Below are positions 29,101 through 41,715 of a DNA stretch of 64,000 nucleotides, piece after piece. The translations under genes and the position numbers were made by a program. Positions within the stretch are counted from its first letter, which is position 1, and every line of letters starts with the position of its first letter. Source of the DNA: Paragorgia papillata (lineage: Eukaryota; Cnidaria; Anthozoa; Scleralcyonacea; Coralliidae); NCBI GenBank assembly GCA_035771165.1, contig JAWNZC010000351.1:7881501-7945500 (forward strand). The letters are read 5' to 3'. The notes beneath the pieces were generated by a model that did no database searches, was not told where the DNA came from, and saw only the letters and a program-made list of their open reading frames with translations.

Positions 29101-29894
29101 AGTGAAACCTGAGTTTTGCGACCACCCCAGGTGCCACGTAAAAGTGGTCGTTAAGGACAGGTGGTCGTTCAGACAGGTAGTGATATGACGTCATAGCAGC
29201 CATTTTGGCAGCGCCGCGACTCGTACTGTCGTTCACTTCAGTTTTTGCGCTGTGTTTTTGTTACGTTTCAGATTCAATTTTTGCGCTGGTTTGGTCTTGT
29301 TAAAAGCTCTTGGCTTTATTTACGATCTTCCAGTAGTATTTTTCAGATGTGAACACTCAGTTTTGTCACTTTCCTTTCCAAGTTAAAAAGCCGTTGTAAA
29401 ATATACAAACTTGTCGCGGTAAACGATCGTCAAGATCAACTTGTCTAAAGTTAACAAATATTACTCATGGTTTTGGATTGTTCAGTCATTGTATTAACTC
29501 TCAAACATCAACTAAAAAGTATTTGGCTTTGGCAGGAGAAATTCACACAGATTTTCATCAAATAATGCTCAAAAGAGAAGCAAAAAAAGACTAAAATGCG
29601 GTAACACGAGCAATTGTGCAACACTTCCGGTTTCTTGTTTTCACATGTGGTCGCATTCGCGTTTGTTTACTATGAAAAAACGGGTATTTCTTTAACGTAT
29701 TTCGGCAGTTTTACGTTGAGTTGGTCGCTCATAACAGGTAAATATCTTGTTTAGGACACAAATAACCGGTCGCTGGTCGCGTAAGGCAGGTGGTCGCTCA
29801 TTGCAGGTATATTTCAACTACAAATCGTCCGTGCCAGAAAAAGTGGTCGTATATATGACAGGTGGTCGTAAAACATGGGGGTCGCAAAACTTAT
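29101..29894. mobile_element. GGTCG-rich insertion
   Basis: Absent from copy 1 of the surrounding duplication. Ends share AGTTTTGCGACCACC and GTCGCAAAACT in inverted orientation. Both margins are rich in AGGTGGTCGT words. Non-autonomous; the class is unclear. Confidence 0.65.
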
Positions 29895-29984
29895 AAGTGA
29901 ATGCATTAATGGTCTCTCAACTGACGTCTATCCATTTTCCTGTTTGATGGGAATGGAATACTAAGTGATCTTTTAACGTTAGTA

Positions 29985-30627
29985 AACTTTATTCAAACAA
30001 CATAAATACCAGATTTGGTATATAAGATACATACATATAACATATAAACTAGAGTACGTGCTCAACTATAAACTTTCAAAACTTGTTAAAACATTAAAAC
30101 AGTATTTAGCTACCAAAGTCATAATTGTTTTGTCTTGCATAGCAATGACATACATGAAAAGGTCTTGATAGCTAAATTTAGAAAATGAGTTATTTATTTT
30201 ACAGAGACTTCCATAAAATTAACTCTAAGATCGGCGAACTTTGTGTTTCTGCATGACATTAAAAGGTGTTGTTCGTTCCCAATCTCATTTAGGTCACAAT
30301 GTTTGCATAATCTTTCACTATATGAAACATTTCCGTATCGACCAGTTTCAACAGGTAGTTTATGAGCTGAAATTCTTAATTTTGTAACCGCTTGACGATG
30401 TTTGAAGTTGCGAATTGAAGAAAGATATTTTTCAAAGCCAAAATTTATTTTCAGTTTTTTAAAGACTCTTAATTTGCCATTATTTCCACCTTGTTGAATC
30501 TGCTCTTTCCAGTATTCAGTATAAAACTCATGTAATTTATTCCTCAAGTAATGGCAAAAATTTCCTTGTTCTTTGGGTGGTATTACAAAATTTTTAAAAT
30601 TATTAACTTCTATATTACATATAGTTA
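29985..30627 (-). mobile_element. 5'-truncated LINE insertion
   Basis: Interrupts copy 2 and is absent from copy 1. It is flanked by TTAGTA on both sides (29979-29984, 30628-30633). It ends in TTTGAATAAAGTT on the minus strand, like a LINE 3' end. It carries the coding fragment at 30194-30547. Confidence 0.75.
30194..30547 (-). pseudogene. LINE C-terminal fragment
   Basis: 117 residues open. 'TKLRISAHKLPVETGRY' and 'LCKHCDLNEIGNEQHLLMSC' match the C-terminal region after the reverse transcriptase in animal LINEs, including the C-x2-C...H...C finger. No catalytic domain is present. Confidence 0.75.
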
Positions 30628-32298
30628 TTAGTATGATTTGTCATTTTCAAGTTTCTTATGTGAACTATGGTTTATATAGTTATCTAATAGACTATACGTT
30701 TGGAGACTCTTTACACCAGTATACTGGGTAAATTCGGAACCGTATAATTGAAAACTAATTTTGGAAATGTTTGAGACAAAATATTGCATGAAGTATATCT
30801 ACATGTAAATGCATAATAGCCGTTTAAAGTGTTGCATTGATATACAAACTTGTTGCTATATACTGCATGCATGGTAGCCAAAATGGGTACGAGCCGTTCA
30901 AAGGAAAACAGTGTTATCAGACAAAATCTATTTAAAAATGTAAATTTTCAGAATGTCAGGAAGATATCATGTTTAACCCTTTATATTGGCCAGGTTTCCG
31001 GGAGCTCTCCCCTTGACGAGTAAAATCGTCTGGCGTTAGCCAAAGTAAAATTGTCCCGCGTTAGCCAGAGTAAAATTAATAAGTTGCCAAAAGGCAACTG
31101 TGGCCAGTAAAGGGTTCACAATAAAATTTCCAGCTAGGTTATGAAAGAGTAGTTTTGGAAGAGAACCAGACACTTGAGCATGAACTGGCTTCAGTCCACG
31201 CACCCTTTGTTCGGTGTTTGAATTAAAAATTATTCCACGGAAAAATACTAGAAATAAACTAGGAATAAAAATCTTTGTTGTTTTCATATAATTTGAGATA
31301 TAAGTATTCAAATGAAAGATAACACTTTTAAGGTATACTATATAGCTTAAGTCTATGGGATTCTAAAAGCAATACAAGAACTGAGTGGGAAAATTTGCAA
31401 AAATATACATAGATGGCTCATTAAGTTTGTCGACCAGTCAGTAATTATACGTCACTACAATCACGCCTGCAAAGGGGCCTCAGTTTTTAGTGCCACTTTG
31501 TCCGGCAATTCACGGTTAATGGAAGGGGTCAATTTAATGTCAGTGAAAATACATAAGTGGCATGCAGTTAAGCCGCATTTTACTCGACATTAACAAATAC
31601 AACACTTATACTAACATTGGCTCACGAAATCTAGCTGTTTCCCCCACTCCAGAACAAAGAAAATATTTATAGTTAAATTAATAGTCTATGCCGCCAAACA
31701 TTTCTATCGATACGTGGCGAAACCGGAATGCATTTGACTGTCGTACTAGTCATTGTTAGGGGATTTTAACGGCTGTGATGTCAGTTACTTCCTCTGGCTC
31801 AGCTGATAACAAACTGACAAAGTGGCACTAAAAACCAAAATTAAAAAACTCAAATCGCACGACCTCGCGTTTGCGTTTACACGATACCAGACGAATTTGA
31901 CATCGTGCATGTATATGACCGTGCAAATTTTGTTACGGTCAGGACGGACTCCATGACCATGCATTACCGTATCAAAACATACAGGGCCGGTCACTTGCAT
32001 GTTATAAGTATACAACGCATTTTGTACAACTAATTAAACCTGTGAGATTTTTGGCTGCCGCGGTAGGTTGGTGGCCCTTCTTTGCTTTTCGCGGACCTTT
32101 TGAGTTGCATAAAGAGTCACGACCATATTAAATCTTGAGAAATAACAATGCAACTGCATTTATAGACTTTTTCATTATGGGCAAAAACAGATTAAGTTTG
32201 GCTAGCCAGGAGACGCACTTATCTGCGTGTAACGTGTTTAGTAGAGGAAGCTAGTATAACTGTGTCCATATATGTCTGTCAACTTTATATTTCCTCTG

Positions 32299-33464
32299 AC
32301 ATTGGCTCACGAAATCTGTTTCCCCCACTCCAGAACAAAGAAAATCTTTATAGTTAAATTAATAGTCTATGCCAAACTGCCAAACATTTCTACGTATGAT
32401 GGATATAATTATCTAGTGTGATTTCTTTGTTGTGGAGGAAACAGCTTTCGATACGAGGCGAAACCGGAATGCATTTGACTGTCGTACTAGTCATTGTTAG
32501 GGGATTTTAACGGCTGTGATATTATGCAGTTACTTCCTCTGGCTCAGCTGATAATAAACTGACAAAGTGGCCCTCGAAACGCCGCCACCGATATCGTGTT
32601 TATTGATATTACCTCACTAAAAACCAAAATTAAAAAGCCCAAATCGCACGACCTCGCGTTTGCGTTTACACGATACCAGACGAATTTGACATCGTGTATA
32701 TGACCGTGCAAATTTTGGTACGGTCAGGACGGACTCCATGACCATACAGTACCGTATCAAAACATACAGGGCCGATCACTTGCATGTTATAAGCATACAG
32801 TGAACGCACCCTTCTTTGCTTTTCGCAGACCTTTTGAGTTGCATAAAGAGTCACGACCATGTTAAATCTTGAGAAATAACCAGCTGCATTTATAGAGACT
32901 TTTTTGTTATGGGCGAAAACATAAGTTTGGCTAGCCAGGAAACGCACTTATCTGCGTGTAACGCAAAGTGTAACGTGTTTAGTAGAGGAAGTATAACTGT
33001 GTCTATGTCTGTCAACTGTATATTTCCTCTGACGTTTAAACTTACTAAAAACCCTCACAAGTTATAGTAAATTAAGTTGTAACCAATTTTTGCGATATGA
33101 AAAAACTTTACTATACTGATGTCAAACTTTATAAAATTTTTGATTTTCATGGCTGTGAAACGGTATTTCCAGCTGTACTTGAGAACAGTTTTACAACAAA
33201 AGACGCGGTTTTACAATAAAATAATTATTCCAACAGAAGTAAATGCTATTTTTTGTTCAAGTATTCTTGGTTTGCACTTGACGTCATGGCGGCCAAGCAG
33301 TTATTGTATTTGGAGTATGTTTCCTCCAACATTTTCCTCCGTATCTTTGTCTACTAATAAATCTCAAGGGATTGATTGCAAACCATCAATATTTATAGCA
33401 ATAGGCCTGCGCTAAACGTCGCACAATGAGCGAATTTAATTCAGACGAATTTAATTCGAATTAA
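32299..33464. repeat. Local duplication, copy 3 (right half only)
   Basis: Begins with the same TTGGCTCACGAAATCT segment as 31617 and 27580, and continues to the GCGCTAAACGTCGCACAATG end found at 28692. Confidence 0.8.
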
Positions 33465-33941
33465 CTTCGTTGGTAATGCGACGTAAATGCGACGTCGAGT
33501 TAAACGTCGAATTTCAGTCGAATTTAATTGTTTTTATTTGGACTCGTGGAGCTTAAAATCGACTTCTTGAAAACATGGCGCCAAATTGTCAAAGATATAG
33601 AAGCGAAACATTTAAAGTGCCCCTAACCCCCAAAACAATTTTCAGCTCATCGAATGTACTCTTTATTTGTAGTGTTTTAGTAAAAAAGAATTTCAATTTG
33701 GATAAATTGTCCTGTTTTTATGGCGTGTTGAATTTGGCTTTTATTTGGTAGCCCAGTGCCGTCGGAATTTTTTCACGCAAGGTATAGTCGGTATATATAG
33801 CTTTGATCTTGTTGCTTCGACTGATCTGAGCTGCTTTGATACAGCCGGCGCTCGACAGACTTCACATTCTTAAAGTTCTCAGTATTGTCTAGCAATCATG
33901 TCTAGCAGTGAATCAGATTCTGAATTTAGTTATCAGTGCAT

Positions 33942-34550
33942 GTTATAGTTCCGACACCGGATCTTTAGGTTCGATGGCTATAGATTCGACATTGACATAA
34001 CTCGTGCGCAATACAGTTTATTTCACACTTGGTCCTCGTCGGATCTTTTCAACAACAGCACAGGGTCCGACATTATCACTCAGTCTTAGATCATCGAGAC
34101 ATCGTAGCATAAACACTTGGGGAAGGCTGATACAGTGCAGCGATTATAGAAATATAGAAAGGGAAAGATTAATGCGGTTAACATTTTTTTTTGATTAACT
34201 GACGAGCTTACGGCCGTGATTGAATTTAAGTCGATCAATCTGTAGATTTCGTTTTCTGCTTTGAATCAGACTAGGTTTTGTTGGATAGGTTGAAACTATG
34301 TTTTAAACTTTAATAATTTGAGAGACTGAAAGACTGAGAATGTCAACGACAATGCATCTTTCACATGAGAAACATTAGTATGAATACATTTTCCACGCCA
34401 GTTAAGTTTTCTTTCTAACTCAAAAGACTAAATAATGTCGGGCCTTGTCCTGGTTGTTGAAAAGATTCGACAAGCACTAAGTTAAAAATAAACTGTATTT
34501 CGCACACATTATGTCAATGTCGGATCTATAGCCATAGTGTCGAAACTATA
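33942..34550. mobile_element. Foldback element
   Basis: About 610 bp with ~110-bp inverted arms sharing AATACAGTTTATTTC-type and GACATTGACATAA-type sequences with their complements. No coding capacity. Confidence 0.65.
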
Positions 34551-34844
34551 ACCACGGTGTAAACCTTATTCGGGGATATGATGACATGTGATAGAGGATG
34601 CAGAAATCATGCAATGTCGATGAAAATCAACATGCCAATATATTCAAGCCGAGAGGAAGGTATTAAACTCCGGCTTAGCATATGCTGAAGAACCTTTAGC
34701 CGACCGCGAAGACCGCATGGTTAGAAAATTACAACAGAGAAGAACAGGAACGGCTAGAGGTCGGGGAAAAGCGAACGAAAAAACAAATGATTCCGTGGAA
34801 ATAAGCGAATGGTGTTTAGCGATGTATTTACACTCTGGCTTTGG

Positions 34845-35050
34845 CCATGAATACTTGGAAATACACAAATCCCGAGATGATCAGGCCTTAATTTTTGATA
34901 GTTCGGTTTTGTTTGACCAGGTAACACGCAATATCTTCTCTCGAATTCCTCACGCTTGAAATGATCTGAGCAAAGTGTTGAAGTTTTTGGGGGTTCGAAG
35001 ACATGTTTTGCCTTCACGAAATCTGAATCAACCCAAATTTTTCTTCGCTT
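34845..35050 (-). pseudogene. THAP-domain fragment
   Basis: Minus-strand frame with 'RRKIWVDSDFVKAKHVF', 'TLCSDHFKREEF' and 'LRPDHLGICVFPSI'. This is the C-terminal two thirds of a C2CH THAP zinc finger (CSxHF signature and AVPTIF-like end). The first cysteine pair and any catalytic domain are missing. THAP fingers are found in P-element-type transposases and in host regulators; which this was cannot be told. Confidence 0.6.
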
Positions 35051-35734
35051 CTTAGCGTCAGACCGGTCATCATTGAAATATGGAATGGTGCATGTGAAGA
35101 CTTACACCATCCTTGAGACTATAGCTTTATTCGTACAATTGGCAGCAACACAACTAAACACCATCTTTTCACAAGCTTTTTAACAATACAGTAAACGCAA
35201 ATATATGTAGATATCGAAATTTATAGCATGAAGCCTTGAAGGCGCTAGTCTACGAGTACCTTGCGTGACGTCACAAAATACACTTGTTCCAGCCTCCTCG
35301 AAACGAATTGTTTTCATGGAAATGTGCCAGCTAAGATTGCAGTTTGCCAATTTCAAAATGCCATAAAAATCCGAGTTTTTTAAGAAATTAAATTTAGTTT
35401 TCGCAGAAACAGAAACACTAGAAATTATGCCACGATTTGATATAGCTAAAAAAGGTTTTTGGGGTTAGAGGCACTTTAATTCGACGCGACGATAATTCGA
35501 CACGCGAATTAAATTCGTCTCGGCATTTAAATTCGTCTGAGTCAGACAGATAATGCGACGATAATGCGTGTTTGACTATAGTTATACGTCGCAGTTTCGT
35601 CGAATAAAATTCAAACAATTAAATTCGTCTGAATTAAATTCGTCTATTGTGCGATATTTAGCGCAGGCCATAAGTGGGCTGTAATCGACATAATTTCATC
35701 TGTCATAACAGTTATTAAGACTTCTGAGTGTAAT

Positions 35735-36524
35735 TGTTCTTCGAGCTATTTTACTCAGAAAGAGTTGTGAGTTCCCAAGGATCAACGCAGCACAATCTTC
35801 TGATCGAGCAACCATTTAACTACTGGTACTCAAGATGATTTGAATGATCCAGGGGTGGCGCCAAGAATTCCACGACACAGGGGCTAAGGTCCCCGACAAG
35901 AGGGCTAGTATGGGGGTCTGGGGGTATTCTCCTTCGGAAAAGGTTCAAAATTTGAACGTCTAGAATAACTTTTCCCATCTTTTCAGCGTGAAATTATCGC
36001 AATATCCGAAAAGTTACAGCATTTATTTTCAAGGTATCAATAAAGAAATGTCTGTTGAACACCTAGTGCGGTCATTAACCTTTGCCATTTTCGTTCAATA
36101 TATTGCAGACAGAAAATGGAATTTTGTGTGTTGTAATTATTACTGTTGGCTTCTACACAATACTCCCACCGTATCCGGTACATGTGTTTCCAAAGGAGTT
36201 TCATTTCACTATTAAAGCATTAATTACTGACTTGTCTGGCTTAGTCTGTTAAAAAGTTCTTTGCCAATTGTTAAAAATACAATTTTTCTTCCAGATCATT
36301 CCCCGACAAATCTGTAAATTTTTCCCGATGAGGGAGCTGTAGCCCCCTCTGCCGTCACCCCTGGAATGATCGAAAAACATTTTCACTCAATTCTCATATC
36401 CAAGCTATAAAGAGAGCCTGCATGTTCACAGCCTAGCTGAGTGCCAGTATATAGCTCAATGGGTTAGGTTCGAGTCACGCTGGAGAATTCAGAAATTTTT
36501 CTGAGTAAAATAGCTCAAAGAACA
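35735..36524. repeat. Inverted pair of SINE-like flanks
   Basis: TGTTCTTCGAGCTATTTTAC at 35735 and its near-complement ending at 36524. Near the right flank (36450-36482) a box A-like TAGCTCAATGGG lies almost directly next to a box B-like GGTTCGAGTCA, as in a tRNA-derived SINE with the anticodon arm deleted. The space between is split by the hAT-type insertion below. Confidence 0.5.
35849..36363. mobile_element. hAT-type MITE with 8-bp target duplication
   Basis: 515 bp. Ends CAGGGGTGGCG and CGTCACCCCTG, flanked by GAATGATC on both sides (35841-35848, 36364-36371). CAGGGG ends plus an 8-bp duplication are the hAT signature. No transposase. Confidence 0.85.
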
Positions 36525-38624
36525 TTTACATCAACTTCTCTTCTCTAACTTACACAAATTTATTATTAAAATATTATTGTTGTTAGTTTTTTCTGTTTGT
36601 CTATCAAATCAATTAAATATACAAATGTTGATGAGCCCTCACAGCAACTGAATTTTTGAAACCATATATATAATGCAAGGACGACATTAGTACATTATAT
36701 ATATAAATCTTGTTGCTTAGTTTTCGGCGGGATTTTTTTTTCATATAAGAAAAATAGAGAAGAATAAAAAACAAAAACAAAAAAAAAATTAAGAAAAAAC
36801 AAAAATGAAAGAACAAACTCCAAAAATTTGTAGGTTTGTTATGACATTATTCGTTCGAAATTTCCATCGAATGATTGCTTGAGCTTGCCCTCGCAATCAT
36901 CATCTGCCATGCATTTTAGAAATTCAGTTGAGTACACTCAACAACCAGACCATAACCTATATATCACCATACATTGACACAGTCTATACTTGTAATAAGA
37001 ACCATCACTGATGCATTTCTCAACATTTTGATTTAACAACTTTAAATTAATTTTAGCTGCGAAGACTATGAATTGAATAAACGGTCGATGTACATAATAC
37101 AACTGATTGGTACGCGTTCTAATAGTCAGGCATAGTCTATGACAGGAACATGCCGTTTGTTCTGATTTGACTCCTTTTCCCACATGTCAGCCAGGCAGTT
37201 AGCTAACTGGAAGTGAAGTTGCTGACATCTACACAAGAAATAGAAAATTGTAGACTAAAGTATTATTCACTAAGAGATCATGAGCAAACAGCGGCAAGCT
37301 GAAATACACAGAAAACTGAATTACAAATGCTGGATTGTTGAAACGCATCTATCAAACGTGCAACCTTTTTACTACGCATTTCATTGTTATGTGCAAACGA
37401 ATACATTTTACACACAGCGTTCGACGTTCAACGCAGACTCTTGCTCACTGTTTAGCCGTAAACGCAACGAAATAATAAAAATATTGTTTTATACTGAACA
37501 GCCTAACCTGAGGTTTGCGTCGAACGCCGGGGCGTAAAATATCAAGGTGTTGTGCCAGAAGGGGACAGAGCTACAGCTTCCCTGTATGGGACACTTAGCT
37601 CCCCTGAAGTCTTTTTATTAGCTTCCTATTTTGTCCTTAGGCTAATTGCTTTGGTTTGTAAGTTACTAATGTAAATTTTATTTTTCACTGATAGCGATAT
37701 GGAAATGCCATTTCTGAACTTTAAATTGCTGAAAGGGAACATTTTCCCAGACCCCCTAATTTAGTTGCCACCCTGTCGAGGACTTTAGTCCCTGTGTCAA
37801 CACAACTGCCAAACGTTTTCGCATGCGTGAATTGCTAGAGAAGTGGGAACTAGCCGTGGCAACAACAACCAGACAGTGAAGACTAAGACTCGACTATTCA
37901 TTTGTGTTTAAAAAAAAGGGTCATGAAAATTACGCAGGGGTCATTTCAGAATATGTTACAATATGTATAGGTTATTTTGAGGCCACGAGGGGATATGCGA
38001 TTTATTCACTGAGGGCGAACTTAATTTTCACATGGGTGAGGTTGACAGGAGTCACAATAGAAAAGAAATATTGAGGGGAGTATTAGAAGGGAATATTAAT
38101 CTATCGTTTGGCCATTGTTATCGGGGGCTATTGAATATATTCCCCGAAAAGAACAAAGGAAACCGAGCCATGTGAAAATTAATGACAAAGAAGCCATGCA
38201 CAAATTACCTACCTTATCTTTTTGGTAGTATGCTTATAATTTTAACTTTTGTGTTGGACTCTCGGACCAGTTCAAATATTTCAGTGTTTTCCCGCTTTTT
38301 TATTGAAGTGCGAGCTCGGACGTCGCGCATGCGCAAAACGTTTGGCAGCGGTGTTCCCTGTGTCGGGGAATTCCCGACTCTACCGCTGTAAAATATCGCG
38401 TAGTAAGTTTTTAAGAATTTCTACATCTAATTGTGTAGTTTTATTGTAAATCGCTCTTTTTGGCTACTTTACAATTATAATATGTCCATTCCTTATTCTT
38501 TGATCGACGTAAGTCGTTCTTCCCCTGGCTTCCCCTCGTCTGCATGGCGTCAGACAGAGTAAAATACTAAAAAATGAACTATTTATACCGTAGGCAAAAA
38601 GATCAGTCTGGTTTCTATTTGAAC
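36525..38624. other. No gene supported
   Basis: A/T-rich sequence with small chance frames. 37545-37805 has hAT-like TGTGCCAGAAGGGG and TTAGTCCCTGTGTCAACACA margins, possibly a decayed non-autonomous copy. No exon with flanking splice sites was recognised. Confidence 0.45.
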
Positions 38625-39075
38625 TGTACGTGTACATCAAGAGTGATTATTAATTATATTAGCAATATTTACATGAACCAGCCGAACGTGTACAGATCAA
38701 GATGATCAATACTGGTAATCAATATTAACAATATTACCTGTAGGTGTACATATCAAGATGATCAAAAGCGTTGATCAATATTAGCAAGATTACCTGTACG
38801 TATAATGGTCAAGATGATCAAGACTGGTGATCAATATTAACAATATTACCTGTATTAACAAGATTACCTGTACGTATAATGGTCAAGATGATCAAGACTG
38901 GTGATCAATATTAACAATATTATATACCTGTACGTACGGGTGTACAGACCAAAATAATCAAAAGTGATGATCAATATTAGTAATATTACATGTACGTGTA
39001 CAATTTAATATGATCAAGAGTAGTGATGATCAATTATTATGATAATACCTGTACGTGTACAGATCTAGATGATCC
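38625..39075. repeat. Minisatellite, ~60-65 bp units
   Basis: About seven degenerate units with CCTGTACGTGTAC, AAGATGATCAAGA and ATCAATATTAACAATATTA blocks. The unit contains the palindrome GTACGTAC/GTACACGTAC. Confidence 0.8.
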
Positions 39076-39536
39076 AGAGTAGTGATAAAGGTTTCCATCC
39101 ACACAAGGTTAGTGCTGGTATCAGTCATAATCACGTGATCTTCGTGACGCAATGTATCTTGAAAGGCACGACACATGTCTTTGAAATCGGCGAACTGACT
39201 AGATTTCTAGATTTCAAACAAAATAGGAATTTCGTTTGTTTTTGTTGTACAAGCTGTCGACTGTCGTAAGTTGTTAGACTCAGGAAATTCTGTAGCTCAG
39301 ACTTTTTTGAGTTTTACGACAACTTGTACAGCAAAAACAAACAAAACTTTATCAACTTCAAGCTGAAAACACAATACTAACGTAGAAAATAAAAATTTAT
39401 AAAGAAATCATAGATTCTGTATTAATGTTAAATACATAGTTAAACCCAGCAACTGTTACACCAGTTTAGTTACAGAGCTGAACTGATATGTGGCGCACAC
39501 ATTACTTAAGAAAATCAGATTTCAAAATTTCTAGGC

Positions 39537-39787
39537 TTAAAGGCACAGTGTCACCATGACGCAAACTTGAAAAGCTTCGTGCACAAATTCAAGTTCACAT
39601 GATTAAAATTTTGGTGAATATCACACACGTCAAAACTTGAACTAAATAGTCCGTAAGAAAATGCACTATATGACTTACTCTTTTAACGTTTTAAGAATAT
39701 TTCTCCTTTTCTTTACACACAAATATAATCTTTGTCTCGCGCAAAACTATTAATTAAGCGGTAATTTAATACCTGACACTGTGCCTA
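39537..39787. mobile_element. MITE with AGGCACAGTGTCA ends
   Basis: Ends TTAAAGGCACAGTGTCA and TGACACTGTGCCTAA; about 250 bp, no coding capacity. Confidence 0.6.
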
Positions 39788-40408
39788 AGGTGGTCTTGGA
39801 TAAATTAAATTCTTTAATGTTTGTATTTTCAAACATATTTTGGATGGAAATGATAGGATATCATTTGCTGATACTAAATGAGTCAATTTCATATGTGCTG
39901 TTACCATGGTAACCTAGAAACGACCGGGCAGAATAGCAAGAGAAGTAAAGACTGGAAAAAATATTAAATTAGGTTTAATGTAAAGCCAATAGATATATCT
40001 AACATGTAAACCTCAAAAAATTATAAATTTATATATATTTATCTCAAAAATGTAATTTGTTTGTACCAATGCCAAAATTCTAACACATATATTTACCATG
40101 TATTAAATTATTGAGGTTTAAGTTTGAGATCTATTTACAATGATCAAATTCTGAAAATTTGATGAAAATAGGACAAATATTGAACAAAGCAGAGCATCCC
40201 ATGTCCAGTAAAATGTTGGTTTGAGAAAATTGAGTTTAAAGAATGCATCTGATAAACGGTCCAATGGTCAGAATATAACGATAACATATCGTTGCTATGC
40301 TGGTTGCTACGGGACAAATCAATAGGCAACCAGTTTCTTTTCAATATTTAAACCTTTTTCCTTGCGCAACTCAAAAAAATAACATCAGGAAATGAAGAAG
40401 CATTGTTG

Positions 40409-40738
40409 TATATCAAGTGTCAAAGTCCGCTTTTCTAGCTCTCTGATTGGGCGAGTGGTCCTCGTGTGGTGGTCCGAAAATCGTGATGTTTCCCGCGTAA
40501 CCCATGGCAGCGGGTAACATTACATTTATTTTTCCCTAGGGAAAAATATCAAAACCGGAAGTAGATGGTCAGGTAGATGGACCCAGTTTGTCTTTGTTTT
40601 TTCCAGTTTTCCTTCATTCAAAACAATGGGTACAAATTCAAAACATTTGTATGCAGTGAAAATGGATTAAATTAAATTAATTAAATTAATGTCTGAAGGT
40701 TTTGCTCAATATTTGTGTTATCATTTGACACTTGATAC
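40409..40738. mobile_element. MITE with ATCAAGTGTCAAA ends
   Basis: TATCAAGTGTCAAA and TTTGACACTTGATA at a distance of 330 bp, in inverted orientation. The interior is unrecognised. Confidence 0.5.
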
Positions 40739-41463
40739 ATAACAAAACCTCGACCGCTCGTTGTTGCCCTCGGCTTCGCCTCGGGAAACAGCGGCAGTCT
40801 CGGGGCCATAAAACACACTGTTTCCTTCGGTACCAGTAAATAAGTGTTTAACGATTATTATAATATGATCAAGTCGGTTTTCTTTGATGTACCGTGGTTT
40901 ATATACAGGATATAAATCTCCCAACTTTATATAAACCTCGCAATAACAATAGAACCTCGTCACAAGTTCTTTTCCTATTGAATTCTTTAGAAAACCTCTT
41001 TGATCATGTTATAAATAACTTAAGAAACTCACCCTTAGTTTATCAGCGATATATAATCCCGAGGGATATCTCAAACTCATTAATAATTCATGAGATAATC
41101 AGCCAATTACAATAATTCATTCAATCACCTGATTGAAGTTGGATACTCCAGTAAAACACGACATATTAGATGAAAACCGGTGTTCATCTAATTCTTAAGA
41201 TTTTAATTACAGTATCTATGCAAAATAAAAAGTTGCTGTATGAATAAATCTTACAAACACTCATGAATCAAATCTTACGAGGGTTTATTTTAATTGCATT
41301 TTACAACTGAAATCGCTCGGTTGAGTTGATGCAATCACTCGAAAACAATGTTATGTTTTCTCGTGTTTGGATCCCATGATGAAACACTCAAACTCGTTGT
41401 TGATATATCACGTGAACATTTAAGACAAAACCATGCGTTTATTTCCTATTTTCGTATTTTTTA

Positions 41464-41548
41464 TTCCTGTCCGAGGGCTTCCCCAGAGGTGAATAAAATC
41501 GTCTGGCGTTAGCCAAAATAAAATACCAAAGACCGATTCGGACAGGAA
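41464..41548. repeat. Short dispersed element, second copy
   Basis: Matches 8254-8338, with ends TTCCTGTCCGA and TCGGACAGGAA forming an 11-bp inverted repeat. Confidence 0.6.
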
Positions 41549-41652
41549 AGAGTTAAAGCAGAATAAAAATATAAGAAATACATGATAGATTAGCAGCGGT
41601 CAAATGCAGGAACGAGATTCTCTCGCATAAAGTACATCGTGTACACATATAC

Positions 41653-41715
41653 CTGTTTTTCAAGCATTTCTCTAACATCTTTATGTTGTCTTTGGTAAAG
41701 AAACTCCTTCTTCAA
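41653..41715 (-). CDS. CatSper-like gene, C-terminal coiled-coil exon
   Basis: 63 nt, phase 0 at both ends, acceptor TTATAG and donor CAG|GTATAT. It encodes '[20 protein letters not shown]', a charged helix like the cytosolic tail after S6 in CatSper3. The join to the 37-nt exon upstream is in phase. Confidence 0.6.

Larger units (their letters stand above)
28907..32290. repeat. Local duplication, copy 2 with later insertions
   Basis: Same order as copy 1 but enlarged by insertions at 29101-29894 and 29985-30627. It also gains a short tract at 31041-31160 and lacks the AATCGGCAAAATCGGCAAAC stretch of copy 1. Confidence 0.8.
33404..35669. mobile_element. 2.27 kb segment with inverted ends and THAP remnant
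   Basis: Left end GGCCTGCGCTAAA...TCGCACAAT and right end its complement, with further inverted GAATTAAATTCGTCTGAATT words (~150 bp imperfect arms). It contains a foldback (33942-34550) and a THAP-domain remnant. It may be a decayed DNA transposon. The left arm alone also occurs at 28687-28747. Confidence 0.55.

Noticed and set aside
36450..36482. Possible tRNA gene from box A and box B matches
   Set aside because: The boxes are almost adjacent, leaving no room for an anticodon arm; only a SINE remnant is plausible.
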